From Nelumbo lutea (lineage: Eukaryota > Streptophyta > Magnoliopsida > Proteales > Nelumbonaceae), in NCBI GenBank assembly GCA_022828595.1, contig JAKGHH010000001.1:123144999-123208998 (forward strand): DNA of 64,000 nt, read 5' to 3'. This document shows positions 1 to 10,699 of this stretch, piece after piece. Position 1 is the first letter of the stretch; each line of letters opens with the position of its first letter. The notes under the pieces were generated by a model that worked only from the letters and a program-made list of their open reading frames with translations, did no database searches and was not told where the DNA came from. Made by a program: the position numbers and the translations under genes.

Positions 1-789
1 GGCTAGCCTGGCTATTAATGTCTCGTATTCTGCCTCATTGTTGGATTCCACGAACTTGAAGTGTAGCGCATACTCTAGTTTCGTGCCACTCGGACCGTGG
101 AGAACTACACTGGCTCCGCTGCCCTATTGATTTGAGGAGCCATCTACGTGAAGGATCCATGGCTCTTCATCCCAGTTTGCGCTCGGCCTAACCAGGAGAG
201 ATACCAAACTGGGTGTGACCTCATGGCGAACTGGGGGTCTCGTGCTCAACTGGGCTGAGGCCTCGGAGCTGAACGTGCATTCAGCAACAAAATCCGCCAA
301 GGCTTGAGCTTTGATAGCGGTTAATGGCTTGTACTGGAGGTCGTACTCACTAAGTTCGATGACCCACTTCGTCAATCGATCGGAGATCTCGGGCCTGAGT
401 AATACTTGTCTCAAGGGTTTGTCGGTGAGGACGATGATGGTATGGGCTTGGAAATACGAGCAGAGTTTGTGAGCCACAATGACTAGTGCATAGGCTAGCT
501 TTTCTATCTCCAGATATCTTGTTTCTGCTCCCTACAATATTTTACTAACATAGTAGATGGGTCATTGGACCCGATCTGCTTCCTTTACCAGTACCGAACT
601 AACCACTTCGTCGCTTGCCGAGAGGTACATTTCTAGAACGTCGCCCTCTTCGGGCCGGGTCAACACTGGGATACTGGCGAGGTATTTCTTGAGCTCATCA
701 AATGCGAGCTGGCATTTCGGGTTCCACTCGAACCCTTTGCTTTTCATTGCTTTGAAAAAGGACAAAAAGCGGTCTGCCGATTTGGACAT
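1..789 (-). pseudogene. Gypsy RNase H plus second (aRNH-type) RNase H of the left Tat element, partial
   Basis: The first RNase H begins near 789 and includes YLSASDEVVSSVLVKE, then continues past stops near 550 as TDKPLRQVLLRPE and ALADFVAEC. A second RNase H begins at about 150 with ILHVDGSSNQ, is broken by a TAG, and continues with the acidic motif NNEAEYETLI to the window edge. The doubled RNase H places the element in the Tat lineage (known family feature). Confidence 0.88.
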
Positions 790-825
790 AAAATGACTTA
801 GAGCGGCTATTCTGTCGTTTAATCT

Positions 826-1760
826 CTAAATCTCTTTTACTTTTCGGGGTGGTCTCATATCTAGGATGGATTTTATCTTGTCTAGGTTGGCCTCAACACC
901 ACGCCAGTTGACGATGTACCCTAGGAGTTTACCAGAGGTGACACCGAAGACACACTTGTTTGGGTTTAGTTTCATGCTAAATTGACACATAATTTGAAAG
1001 ACGGAATGCAAGTCTTGTATTAATTCATGCGAAAACGGTGTCTTGACGACCATGTCTTCTACATAGTACTCTATCTTTGTGCCAATTAAGGATTGAAACA
1101 GCTTATTCACAAGCCTTTGAAAGGTTGCCCCAGTGTTTTTCAGTCCGAAGGGCATAACCTTGAGCATTACAGGCCGAACTCAGTTACGAAGGCGGTTTTT
1201 TCCTCGTCGACTGGGTCCATCCTGATTTGGTTGTAGCCTGAGTAGGCATCCAGGAAGCTTAGCAACTCGTGTCTCGAGGTCGCATCTACTAGGCGGTCAA
1301 TCCTGGGGAGGGGAAAGCAATCTTTTGGGCAAGCTCAGTTTAGGTCGGTGTAGTTGATGCACATGCACCACTTGTCGTTTGTGTTTTTTACCAGAATGGG
1401 GTTGGCTACCTAGCTCGGGTAATGAACTTACCTTATGAAGTCTGCTGCGAGGAGCTTCTCGACCTCCTCATCGACCGCCCTCCAGCTTTCTGGGGCTAAG
1501 TTGCGTTTCTTCTATCTAATGGGTCTAACTACAAGGTCAGTATTAAGCTTGTGAGTTATGAGCTTAGGGTCTATGCCGGACATTTCTGCCAAGGACCAAG
1601 CAAAAACATCTAAGTTACTGAGTAAGAAGCGTACAAGTTCGGATCGCAAGGGTTCTTCTAGGGACACTCCGACCCAAAGTGATCTGGCAGGGTCTCCTGT
1701 CGAGACAGGGATGAGAATAGTTTCCTTCGTGGGCACAGCTCGCTCATCGTTTTGCTCCAC
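826..1760 (-). pseudogene. Reverse transcriptase domain of the left Tat element
   Basis: The pre-RT stretch DVFAWS...GIDPKLI lies at 1760-1512. The RT palm follows, with PFGLKNTGATFQRL at about 1150 and the catalytic YVDD box read as YVED near 1065. One catalytic Asp is therefore Glu. Several stops interrupt the part between 1170 and 1510 (for example near 1340 and 1410). The domain makes DNA from the element's RNA in the intact family; this copy cannot. Confidence 0.88.
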
Positions 1761-1779
1761 CGGTCTTTCCAGTTCGAGG

Positions 1780-2240
1780 TCGCTGGTTACTTTGGCCTTT
1801 CCTTTAAGGGCGGCGACGTAGCACTTGCAGGACTCGAGCTAGTCGCCCCGCACTACTCCCATGCCGAAGTCCGTAAGGAACTTCATGGCTAAATAGTAAG
1901 TGGACACCACGACTTTTAAAGCGTGGGTGATCGGACAATCAACTATGGCATTGTAGAAAGAGGGGGTCGCAACCACGGAGAAATTGTGACTTAGTCTTAC
2001 CGTGCTAGGCCACGTGCCGATTTCTATAGGTACCATGACCTTTCCCATGGGTCTAACCTCTTCTCCACTGAAGTCGACCAGCGGGGTGTTGCGGGCTTCA
2101 AGTCACTCTCTCGGAACTGGAGCTTGTCGAAGGCTGCTTTAAAAATGATGTCTGCCGAACTGCCAGAGTCAATGACTACCCACCGGACTTTAAAGTCGTT
2201 GATCTTAATCTTTATGACAAGTGTGTCATCGTGGGGGTAG
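1780..2240 (-). pseudogene. Aspartic protease domain of the left Tat element
   Basis: This retropepsin-like domain would cut the gag-pol polyprotein. The catalytic motif reads IDSGSSADI, with the Asp codon at about 2170. The downstream half, with YNAIVD and an ALKVVVSTYYLAMKF-like strand, continues in another frame (1839-2048), so there is at least one frameshift near 2040-2110. It follows the gag zinc knuckle without a gap, as in the Tat lineage. Confidence 0.8.
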
Positions 2241-2401
2241 TGGACCCCGTGCGCATCATCTTCGGTGAAGAATATGGGGTCTTTCGTCCTAGGCCACTTC
2301 GGGGGATTTTGTTCTTCTTTGGCGGTCTCCCGGGTTGATGCCCAAGCTGTTTTTGAGGTGCATCCTGCTACGATCGATCCTCCAACTGGTCCTTCCTCCG
2401 G

Positions 2402-4213
2402 GGGCTGCTTCTGCGGTTCTGCTGGCCGGTTGCTGGACTCGGGAGCGTCTCTGCTACGCTCTCCCTGCCGACCTGTCTTATTACTATTATTATTATTATT
2501 ATTATTATTATTATGATGTACAAAATTTCGTAGGTACCCGCGACGGATAAGCTCCTCTATCTCGTTGCGGAGATTATTACAATGCTCGGTGCTATGACCG
2601 TGGTCCCTTTGGAAGTTGCAGTACAAGTTTTTATTCCTCTCGTTTGGGTTTCCCTTCAAACGAGGTGGTCACTTCACATACGGGGCGTCTTTGATCGTCA
2701 TTAAGATCTCGGCCCGCTTCGCGTTTAAGGGCGTGTAGTCCACCCGACCTGCTAAGGGAGCTCGGATCGGCTGGCTTAGCTTCAGCCCCCGAGCTAGGTC
2801 TCTCTTCCTCCGGTCATCTGAGTTGGAGGGCTCGCCTTCCCTCTTCCTTTTTTCGATCCCGCCTTTAGTCCTTTGGTTGATCTCCTCCTCTGTTCTTATG
2901 AATTTGTCCGCGAGCTTGAGGAACTCGGCTACAGTCGCGGGCTGGTTGACTATCATGTGTCACTCCCCTCTTGGCTACCACGAGTTGCACCGCGGGGTCC
3001 AGCTGCGGTATCTACAAACACGCATCATTGAACCACTTGATGTAGCCCCGGATGGACTCTCCTACCCTCTGGACTATTCCGATGAGGCTTTCTTTGGTTC
3101 GGGGGCACCGCTTATTAGTAACAAAGTGCGTGGTGAAAACCTGCAAAAACTGGGTCCAGCTTCTTATCGACCCGGGGGCCAGGTTCCGGTACCAGGTGCG
3201 GGCCACTCCCCTAAAGGTTGTGGTGAACGCTACACACATGCAGGATTCACTGGCCCTTGCCAGGTGCATTTGGGACTGGAAGGCATCGACATGGTCATTG
3301 GGGTCAAAGGACCCATCATACATGCCTAGAGGAGGGAGTTTGAAATCCTTGGGCATTGGGACAGCAAGAAGTTCTGATGACAGGGGGGAAGGGACTGAAA
3401 GAATAGGGGCAACTTTTACCTCGTCCGAGCTTGTTTCTTCTTTACCTCGGAGCTTGGGCAGGATGCGGGTAGTAGTTCGGTGGCTTCGCCGGCGTCTTCG
3501 CTGCTACTTAGAGGGCTTGGTATTGGCGCTACTTGCCTCAGTGTTGCTGAGCTCGATCGGCCCAGACTGCTGGTAGTCCGCGGCCAGGACACCGAACTGG
3601 TTCTCTGTGAGCGGGAGCTTGAACTTAGAGTACCGAGGTGCTGACTTGATTGGCAAGGAGGATCCTAATCTGCTGGCGAGCTGCGAGGCGAGGGTAACTA
3701 GTCTTTCCATCCTGCCTGGGGATGAGGCCTGACTCTTGGAGGGGTTCTAGAGTTGGGAGGCTTTTCCTCGGTGAAGGCGCTCGCCCTAGGGGGAGGGCTT
3801 GACCGGCTTCGGAGTAGGGTGCTGAGGTGGGAGCTGTGGTTGGTTCCGAGGCAGTTGGGGGAACTGCAGTTGATAGTGACACTAAGAAATGTGGTGCAGT
3901 ACTTGTTGATGATGGAGCTGATGTTGCTGGAACTGCTGCATTTGGGCTTGCATTGCCCACATGCACTGCAGCAGGTCATCAAGCTGGTTCTGGCTAGTCG
4001 CCAGGGGGACAGCGGTTGGTTCGACGAAAGTTGTCTCAATAGGGGGGGAAGGGGAACATTCACAGGTGCCACCGCACTCGGTGCATTGAGGCTAGGGATT
4101 TCGTCTGCCGAGAGGGGGATGGTGAATTGTCCGATACAAACAGTCGCGGGCTGAGGGTGTTCCCCTACAACATTCAAGTCGGCGTTGTGCTGGTTGCTGC
4201 TGGAGGAAGCCAG
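2402..4213 (-). pseudogene. gag polyprotein of the left Tat element, disrupted
   Basis: This would be the capsid/nucleocapsid precursor that forms the cytoplasmic virus-like particle. The N-terminal part carries the TVCIGQFT segment also found in the right-end element. The Retrotrans_gag core lies at 3356-2960 (around FDPNDHVDAF and RTWYRNL). It is followed by a basic linker and a zinc-knuckle-like motif at about 2620-2579. That knuckle reads C-x2-Q-x4-H-x4-C, with Gln where the family has His or Cys. Breaks seen: the ATG expected from the sister element is CTG at 4213-4211; frames change between 3970 and 3500; a TAG follows NDACL near 3010; about 20 bp are missing near 2960 relative to the right-end copy; and one TGA sits near 2668. 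A poly-Asn run is encoded by a trinucleotide repeat at 2477-2513. Confidence 0.85.
2477..2513. repeat. (TAT)n / (AAT)n trinucleotide repeat inside gag
   Basis: About twelve TAT units on the plus strand. On the coding (minus) strand they read AAT and give a run of about nine asparagines after the zinc knuckle. Confidence 0.9.
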
Positions 4214-4274
4214 GGATGCTCAGGTTTCTTTGAGAGAGGGCGAGGGTTAAAGGTTAGGGGAGGCCTGTGGAAGT

Positions 4275-4294
4275 CTTCCCACAGACGGCGCCAA
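4275..4294 (-). other. Primer-binding site of the left Tat element
   Basis: Minus-strand TTGGCGCCGTCTGTGGGAAG lies one base inside the LTR end. This is the PBS commonly seen in plant Tat and Athila-like gypsy elements. The TGGCGCC start fits the 3' end of a plant tRNA of the Asp/Glu/Arg type; I did not settle which tRNA. Confidence 0.8.
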
Positions 4295-4295
4295 A

Positions 4296-5156
4296 TGATG
4301 GTGCGCGATCCGGTCGATCCTAGCTGCCGGTTACCTCGCCTCTAATGGAATTGAAGATGCTTGAAACAAGGAAGATGTTGGAGATTTCCGGGGAGGAACC
4401 CGGTTGGAACACTCCGAAGCTCAAATTAGTGCTCTTGAGAAGGCAAGGGAAATGAGGAACTTTAAGATCAGAAAGCACAGAAAATCACATACCCCATTCC
4501 TTGGGAGATGGGGGCCTTTTATAATCACCCTGTACACTCACTCCCATACCTCTGCCAGATCGAGCATCATCACCTCCGCCAGATCGGGTGTCATCATCCT
4601 TGCCAGACGCCAGTTTGGGTGTCATAGCCTCTGCCAGTTGCCAATTCGGGTGTCATAACCTATGCCAATTGCCAGTTTGAGTGTCATAATCGCCACTGTT
4701 CCTTGTTAGGGCCGTCTCTGCCACGTCTATGATGGCGGTGGCAGGTGGCCATTGGAGGGCGGTTGTCATGTGTCGGACCCCTAATCAGTTAGGTGCGCCG
4801 CCTCTGTATGGGCTTCCTGGGCGTTAGGTACGTTCAGTCAGGCGATTTGGAGCCGAAGTGGTGTGCAAGGCGAAGTCTTGAGTTCGGACAAAAGTATGGC
4901 TCGAATTGCCCCTAGGTCAGCTTGGGTTTATGCCCCTTGCGCTCCTTGTAAGGCTCAGGACCTCCAAGGGAAAGCTTGGGTTCTTCCTTGGGGAGCTCGG
5001 GTCGTGGGTTCCTTCTTTAGGGGAGCTCGGGACTCCTTTCCTTGGAACTTGGGTTGTGGGCCCGCTGTCGTGCCGAACTGGTGCTTCTGCCAGGTCACTC
5101 TCGGTTGCTTCCACATGTCGCATGGCCAAGGGGTCAGGCCAAATCTCCCTCCATCA
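4296..5156 (-). repeat. 5' LTR of the left Tat element
   Basis: Read on the minus strand it starts TGATGGAGGGAGATTTGG and ends in CACCATCA directly before the PBS, so it has TG...CA ends and is about 861 bp long. A minus-strand TATA-like box (TTATAAAA) lies at 4517-4524. At 4555-4700 there are degenerate tandem repeats of about 30 bp with the core GCCAGnnnGGGTGTCAT (plus-strand reading). The same terminal sequence opens the LTRs at 21855, 26773 and 61370. Confidence 0.88.
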
Positions 5157-5478
5157 GAATAGTTCATTTTGTTATTATTGTATACTATTTGTTCAGTTTA
5201 AGTTTAATTTATTTATTCCTTTTCAATATCCAATTGTAATCCAAATTTGGTCCAAATCCAACATAAATTTGATGGATAAGATCTGATTTGAATTTGAATA
5301 TAAATTAATCAAATTTGGATGGAAATTATCCACTCTCATCATATGAGAGTATAGAAGTAGCGTTAATTAATTGTAAAAAGGATATGTATATAGAAAATTA
5401 ACCACTCTAACTAGATGTTCAACTTTGGTTGGCGAGACATGACTTGAAAATAATTTTTAGGTTGAATTTTGGTGGGAT
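5157..5478. other. AT-rich DNA without a recognised gene
   Basis: I see no coding region here. The stretch is the old insertion context of the Tat element and carries repeated AATTTGGAT-like words, possibly an eroded MITE. Confidence 0.6.
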
Positions 5479-5899
5479 TAGGAATGGCAACGGGGTGGGT
5501 TCAGGGCAGAGATCATATTCCTCATCCCCAACCCTAATCCCCGATGGGGACAGGTTCCTCATGGGGATTCAAATCCCTAAATTTTTTGGTCAACAATATT
5601 TTAAAAAAATAAATAAAAATTTTAAAATATAAATAATATTGTAGACATATTTTGATATATGTATATATATCATTTTATATCATTTATATATAATATATAT
5701 GTAATATGAATAATATTTAATATATGTAATTAGGGTCATGGCGGGCGGGGACCTCATTCCCCACCCCACCCCGACCTTGGTCGGGGATCCCTATTAATCT
5801 TCATCCCATGCCCGTTTCACTAAAGCAATCCTATGCCCCAACCCCATTGGGTCGGGGAAGTTTGGTACCTGTCGGGGATGGGGAAAATTTCCATCCCTA
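5479..5899. mobile_element. hAT-type MITE, copy 1 (TAGGRATGGNAA ends)
   Basis: The left end reads TAGGAATGGCAACGGGG. The right end in reverse complement reads TAGGGATGGAAATTTTCC. GC-rich flanks surround an AT-rich core. An imperfect 8-bp direct repeat flanks it (GGTGGGAT at 5471-5478, TATGGGAT at 5900-5907, 6 of 8 equal), the TSD length of hAT elements. It has no coding capacity. Related partial copies lie at 27751 and 32651. Confidence 0.75.
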
Positions 5900-5967
5900 T
5901 ATGGGATTGACTTAATTGCAAATGTCATATGTAGGGATTTTTACGTTTTAATTTCATTTAACAAGAT

Positions 5968-5993
5968 TCGTGCATCGCACGAGTCCTGACTAG
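5968..5993 (+). mobile_element. Helitron 3' terminus
   Basis: A perfect 6-bp hairpin (TCGTGC-ATC-GCACGA, 5968-5982) is followed after 7 bases by CTAG (5990-5993) and then T. This is the canonical Helitron 3' end: stem-loop, short spacer, CTRR, T. The matching 5' end was not located. Confidence 0.75.
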
Positions 5994-8195
5994 TTATATA
6001 TTAAAAGAAGGAAGTCTAGGAATTTTCTCCATTTTTTAATTTTTATTTTTTTAATTCTATGTCATTTTTGAAACAACCAATTAGATGTTCTCCTTCTCCA
6101 TAAAAAAGTTACCTAATCTTTCTCTCTCTCCCTCTCGCACACATTTCCAATAACCTAAGTATATGTTTGGCATCGATGTTGCAGATGCAACGGTGCAGAT
6201 GATGTGATGGTTGGAAGCACTGTTTTCTCAGAAAATGGTGCCTTTATTTTTGTTTGGAATCGTTGGTGCCAGGTAGGAGTTTCCTCGAGCAACAGCAACG
6301 TTTTTTCTTTGATACCAATACTCTAAGAAACATTTTCAACATTGATATCCATTATCTAGTGCCACATCACTACCCTATTGGTAGCAACGAGCTGCAGCTA
6401 GCGTTACTCCAAGCCATGGCTTCCTGATTTCCAAGGCATGGCTTGGAGCACCGTTTTTTATAGAAAAATAGTTCCAAACAAATGCTTGTTTCCTGGAGAA
6501 CCACTTTTCTGATGTGGCACTGATATGGCGTCGTTGCTCCAGGAAACGGCAACGATGCCAAACAGCCGCTAAATAATCTCCTCTCCTAAAATTTCTTCCA
6601 AACTACCGCCCCTATTTTCCCCCACTTTCTCCTAAATTATCTCTAATTGCTATTTATCTCCTAAATTATCTCTAATTCCTATTTATCTCCTAAATTATCT
6701 TTAATTTAGTAGAGTTTATCTCCTAAATTATCACTAATTCCTACTTATTCACTCCCCCACTTTCCATCTATATTTATCTAAAGAAAGTTTGAATTAAAAA
6801 TTCAGAATTATTTAAATATTCTAACGAAATTATATAATAAATTTTAAAATATTTATTAAAAACAAAAAAAATTCTAATAGATTTAATCATATTCATAATA
6901 TTAATAATTTTATATTTCTACAAAATTCATGAAAAAATTATGTAATAACAATATAAATTATGATTTCCAGATTATTCAATTTAAATGTTATTCAAATAAA
7001 AAAATTAACATTAAAAATAAAATATTATTTAAATATTTCAATAAGTAAATATCTTAAATAAAAAATATTAAAAATAGATAAATAATTATATAACAAAATA
7101 TTTAATATTACATAATAACATTAAAATAAATAAAATTCAAATAATGAAAACTTTTAAATATTTTACATATTATTTAATATTTGAATAAGTGAATATTTAA
7201 ATAATGAAATATTTAACATAACTGGATTTTAAATAGTTAATAAAGAAATATGTAAAACATTAAAAAAATTCTTAAAAGTAGAAAAATAATTATAACATAA
7301 TATTGATATTAATAATAATTTAATACTTTACAAAATTAATTAAATTCAATAAATAATAAATATTTTAAAAGTTAAATAACGATATTATTTAAATAACTAA
7401 ATAATATTGTAAATAACTAATTTCACTTATATGAATTAAATAATATTGGATATTAAACTATTGTTGTTTATTAGAGATTTGACTATCAATTTAGCTAAAA
7501 TTAGGAGTGTTAATGGGTTGGTTCGGTTCGGTTGTAAGTTGTTTGGCCAACCAAATTGACCTGGTCAAGTTGGGAAGTTGGTCACCCGAAACTGACTAAC
7601 CATTTATGAAACTTGACCCACTCAGGTTGTATCGGTTTAGGTCAATTTTTGGTTTGGTTAGTCTGTTCAAAAGATTTAAACTTAAAAATTAAATTCAAAT
7701 TTTAAAAATTATAATGGCATTATTAAAAGAATAAATTTAAAAATTAAATTTATGGTATAAACTATTTTAGCTTAAGAAATATTGGAATTTTTCCACTTTC
7801 CAATATTACAAAACATATTTAAAATATAAAATGTTAATATATATCTATGGTTAGGTCAGTCGATTTTATTAGTTTACAAATGGCCAAAGCGAAAGTGATC
7901 CAACGCAACTGGGTTGGGAAATTATTAAACCAAAGTCAAACGGAAATACTAGAAAACCAACCAACATGATAAAGTTGATTGGGTTGGTCGATGTCATCAG
8001 TTTGATGAACAACCATAGCTAAAATTAATTATTCTTATTTTTGTATTATAAAAAATTTATTAAAAGTAGCATATAAAATATAAATAATTATTAAATATTT
8101 AAATAATAAAAAATATAAAATAATTATATACTCTTATATATTTCTATTATTTACCTTCGCTTAACAAATTCCTACGCATCAACGGGTCCCACTAG
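5994..8195 (+). mobile_element. Probable second Helitron, AT-rich, non-autonomous
   Basis: Directly after the preceding Helitron end comes TATATTAAAAGAAGGAAGTC, which resembles plant Helitron 5' starts. The stretch ends with a degenerate hairpin (CCTACGCATCAACGGG) and CTAG at 8192-8195, then T. The last 500 bases match 15900-16332, another Helitron-like end, so the 3' part is a repeated family. No Rep/helicase coding is seen. The 5' boundary is inference. A MITE lies inside at about 6155-6575. The rest (6600-7500) is AT-rich with no gene. Confidence 0.5.
6155..6575. mobile_element. MITE with TGTTTGGCATCG ends, copy 1
   Basis: TGTTTGGCATCGATGTTGC at 6164 is matched by its inverted form ending near 6563 (GCAACGATGCCAAACA). 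Internal sequence such as CCAAGCCATGGCTTCC recurs in the copy at 28800-29175. No coding capacity. The exact ends and TSD are not certain. Confidence 0.7.
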
Positions 8196-9352
8196 TTACT
8201 ACTATAAAGTAGAGCTTAATATGAGATATCACAGGTCAAATCTATCGTACTACTATCCCTCATGAGATCCAACAATGGAAAGGTAAACTGGTAAAAAAGT
8301 TAGCTTTTGAAGAAGCATTATTAAAAAAAATTAAAAAATTTGAAAACAGTAAAAATTGTTTTAGGGGAACGGTTCGAACAGTTAACCAGCCAGTTCAGCG
8401 GTTTACTGACCAAAATCAATGGTTTCGGGGGAAAAAGCAGGTTTGGGGGAAAACGGATCGGTTCCCAGTTTTTCTAGTCCGACCGTCCGGTCCGGTCTGG
8501 TTTTGAAAATCATGTGTGGTGGGCTGATTTGAACTCGAAGAATTGCTTCAGCGCACGGATGGATCCAGATCAAATGTGTCACTACTTTTGAAGCACTGGC
8601 CAATTTGAAGTAGTTTCATTGCACATTGCCAAATCCAAATACTTTTTCTTCTTCAAGGGGAGTCATTTGGAGTAGTTTATTTTCCTGATAGAATGTCCAT
8701 CAATCCATGAGCCTCTTTTGTTTCTGTGGGGGTTCTTCTTCTCTCAGCAGCATATGCTGTACTGATTTGTCTATTATAAGAGCAGGAGCAGGAGCACGAG
8801 CAACCCATTTAATATGTCATCCTCTTAATTGGCTTGGCATTAATTTACTTGACCCTCTTCAGCCCAAGTGAGAGAGGGCCACTAAGGCTGGAAGTCTGGA
8901 ACATATAGAGACTTCTTAACGACATTTCCAGGAATTCCTCAGTCAGGCTGCCTACTCAATGGAACCCAACCCATCCAACCAAAAGATTAATAGCACGTTT
9001 GCCATTTCAGTAATTTGGATTTTGGGTTGGGTTTAAGTTGTCTTCTTCCCAGCCTGGTCCTCTTGGTCCCTGCATGAACCCTACCCACCCATTCCAATTT
9101 CTTTTCTGGTTTACAAAAGGATACAAGCCCACTCAACTTTTCGCAGGTCAGGGCCCACTTTTCTTTAATGAATTAGGCCCATGATGCCTCCAGGTTGACA
9201 GGTTTTTGCAAGCCCTACCATTGACAATGGTGTCTCTCAAGCTTTTATTCCCCATTTGGTGGAAATCTTCAGATGCCGTCCATATATTTACACCAGCCTA
9301 ATCCGCATACCAACATAATAAGTAACAACTCATAATGCGGCATCAACCATTT
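8196..9352. other. Non-coding stretch with a MITE fragment
   Basis: At about 8365-8520 lies a piece rich in GGTTCGAACAG / CCGGTCCGGTCTGG words, typical of the plant MITE family also present at 45910 and 31650. The rest shows no gene or RNA that I can recognise. Confidence 0.5.
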
Positions 9353-9464
9353 AAGCTGTGTTTGGATTGGCGTGGAAATGGAAATTCTCATAGCATACAA
9401 GGATTTCTAGTTTCCCGTCCCTTGTTTTTGGGGTTCAGTGATTGTCTATGAGATGGGGCCGAGT

Positions 9465-9535
9465 CACTGGTGGATCTATGTAGAAGCCAGCGTGGACAAT
9501 TGCACCCACTGAGATTTGAAAATGTGCTCTCTTTT

Positions 9536-9568
<33 letters not shown>

Positions 9569-9655
9569 ATATAATGAGGCCTTTTGTTTTCATGGTTCTA
9601 AAAGGCCTAAGCCAGAGGTGTGCCCCCATTGATCAAAGGTCCTAGATCCACCACT
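9465..9655. mobile_element. hAT-type MITE nested in the 9353-9810 MITE
   Basis: A perfect 8-bp repeat GGCCGAGT flanks it (9457-9464 and 9656-9663). The ends are inverted (CACTGGTGGATCTA left; AGTGGTGGATCTAG in reverse complement right). It holds a (CT)n(CTAT)n run at about 9536-9572. Confidence 0.82.
9536..9572. repeat. (CT)n(CTAT)n microsatellite
   Basis: Uninterrupted CT repeats followed by CTAT repeats, inside the nested MITE. Confidence 0.9.
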
Positions 9656-10211
9656 GGCCGAGTGGAATCTATTGCCATTGGGGATTTGCTGTTTTGTTCT
9701 TAGTGGACGAGGAGGTGGACCGCAGTGTGAGTCATTTGTTTTTCGCTGATTCTGCGTGTGGATGGAATCGCTTTCACACTTTGTGTTGCCCCAAATCCAA
9801 ACACAGCCTTGGGTTATTTGAAAAAAGTGGGTTATTCTACATATAATTTAGGCTGTGTTTGGACTGGAATGGAAAAAAAAATGTAGGGCAGAAAAGAATT
9901 CCTAGTTTGCAATTTGATGTTTGGCTACAAAATAGCGCTAATAAGTAGATTCCAATGCTTCCAGGATGAGCTGATTTCCTCTGATTAGTGCAAAATGATT
10001 CTTCAGTCTTCAGACTCAAGGGATGCAACCCCAAGTCCTAAACCAAGGGATGCCCCATGATCTACAATGGGGCGCCACATACCTCTAACCTTGTGTTCTT
10101 CTTCTACTACTAATGCTACTGTTATTACAGTACTTCCACTAAACCTTCTTACTTTTTTCTGCTGTTTTGGACAACTAATTGGTCCTTGAGACGATCCTTA
10201 TTGTCCTATAT

Positions 10212-10695
10212 TGTTAAAGAATAAAAACTCATTTTTAGGGATCTCATTTAACAGTTTAAGTTTTTAAGTTGAACTGTTTATTGTGATAATATTAAAGAGT
10301 ATTGATTGAATGATCACCATCCTTCTCGTCATCTCCATTATAATTGTTGAAAATCTAGTTACATAAATAAGAAGAGAAGCTCTGAGATGTATCTAAAAAT
10401 GTTTACTTTAGAATGTTATTTGTCTTCTCTTAGATGATTAGATTTTTTATTGGATTGCAATTAAATTCATCTTTTAAGTGATTGAGATTAATCTCTAATA
10501 AGATCAAAACTTAACAATAATTAATTAAATTTTAGTACAAGATAAATAGACTTATACTTTATCCACACTCAACCCGATGGGTTTTGGCACGACTATGTGT
10601 TAAAGAATAAAAAACCTATACCTATTCAGGCCTCACCTGTCACCTAACAGCTTAATCTTTTATATAGTTTTAGGTTTGAACGTTTCATTGAGACG
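10212..10695 (+). mobile_element. Possible TRIM-like element with two TGTTAAAGAATAA repeats
   Basis: Two direct copies begin TGTTAAAGAATAAAAA at 10212 and 10598 and share a downstream AACAGYTTAA block. A weak tRNA-iMet-type PBS could follow the first (TTGTGATAAT...AAAGAG). The layout resembles the clear TRIM at 60948, but it is decayed and the ends are uncertain. Confidence 0.4.
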
Positions 10696-10699
10696 TGTC

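Larger units (their letters stand above)
1..5156 (-). mobile_element. Ty3/gypsy LTR retrotransposon, Tat lineage, 3' part beyond the window
   Basis: On the minus strand the order is LTR (5156-4296), PBS, gag, aspartic protease, reverse transcriptase, gypsy RNase H, then a second RNase H beginning with a VDGSS motif that runs off the window. Two RNase H domains in this order is the mark of the Tat lineage. Integrase and the 3' LTR would lie left of base 1. Every domain carries stops or frameshifts, so the copy is dead. Its gag closely matches the plus-strand element at 61370-64000, so the two belong to one family. The bases just outside the LTR (5157-5161, gaata) would be one half of the TSD; the other half is not in the window. 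Confidence 0.93.
9353..9810. mobile_element. MITE with CTGTGTTTGGATT inverted ends, carrying a nested MITE
   Basis: The left end is AAGCTGTGTTTGGATTGG. The right end (reverse complement) is AAGGCTGTGTTTGGATTTGG. The element is split by a second MITE at 9465-9655 (next entry); without it the element is about 260 bp. No coding. Confidence 0.7.
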
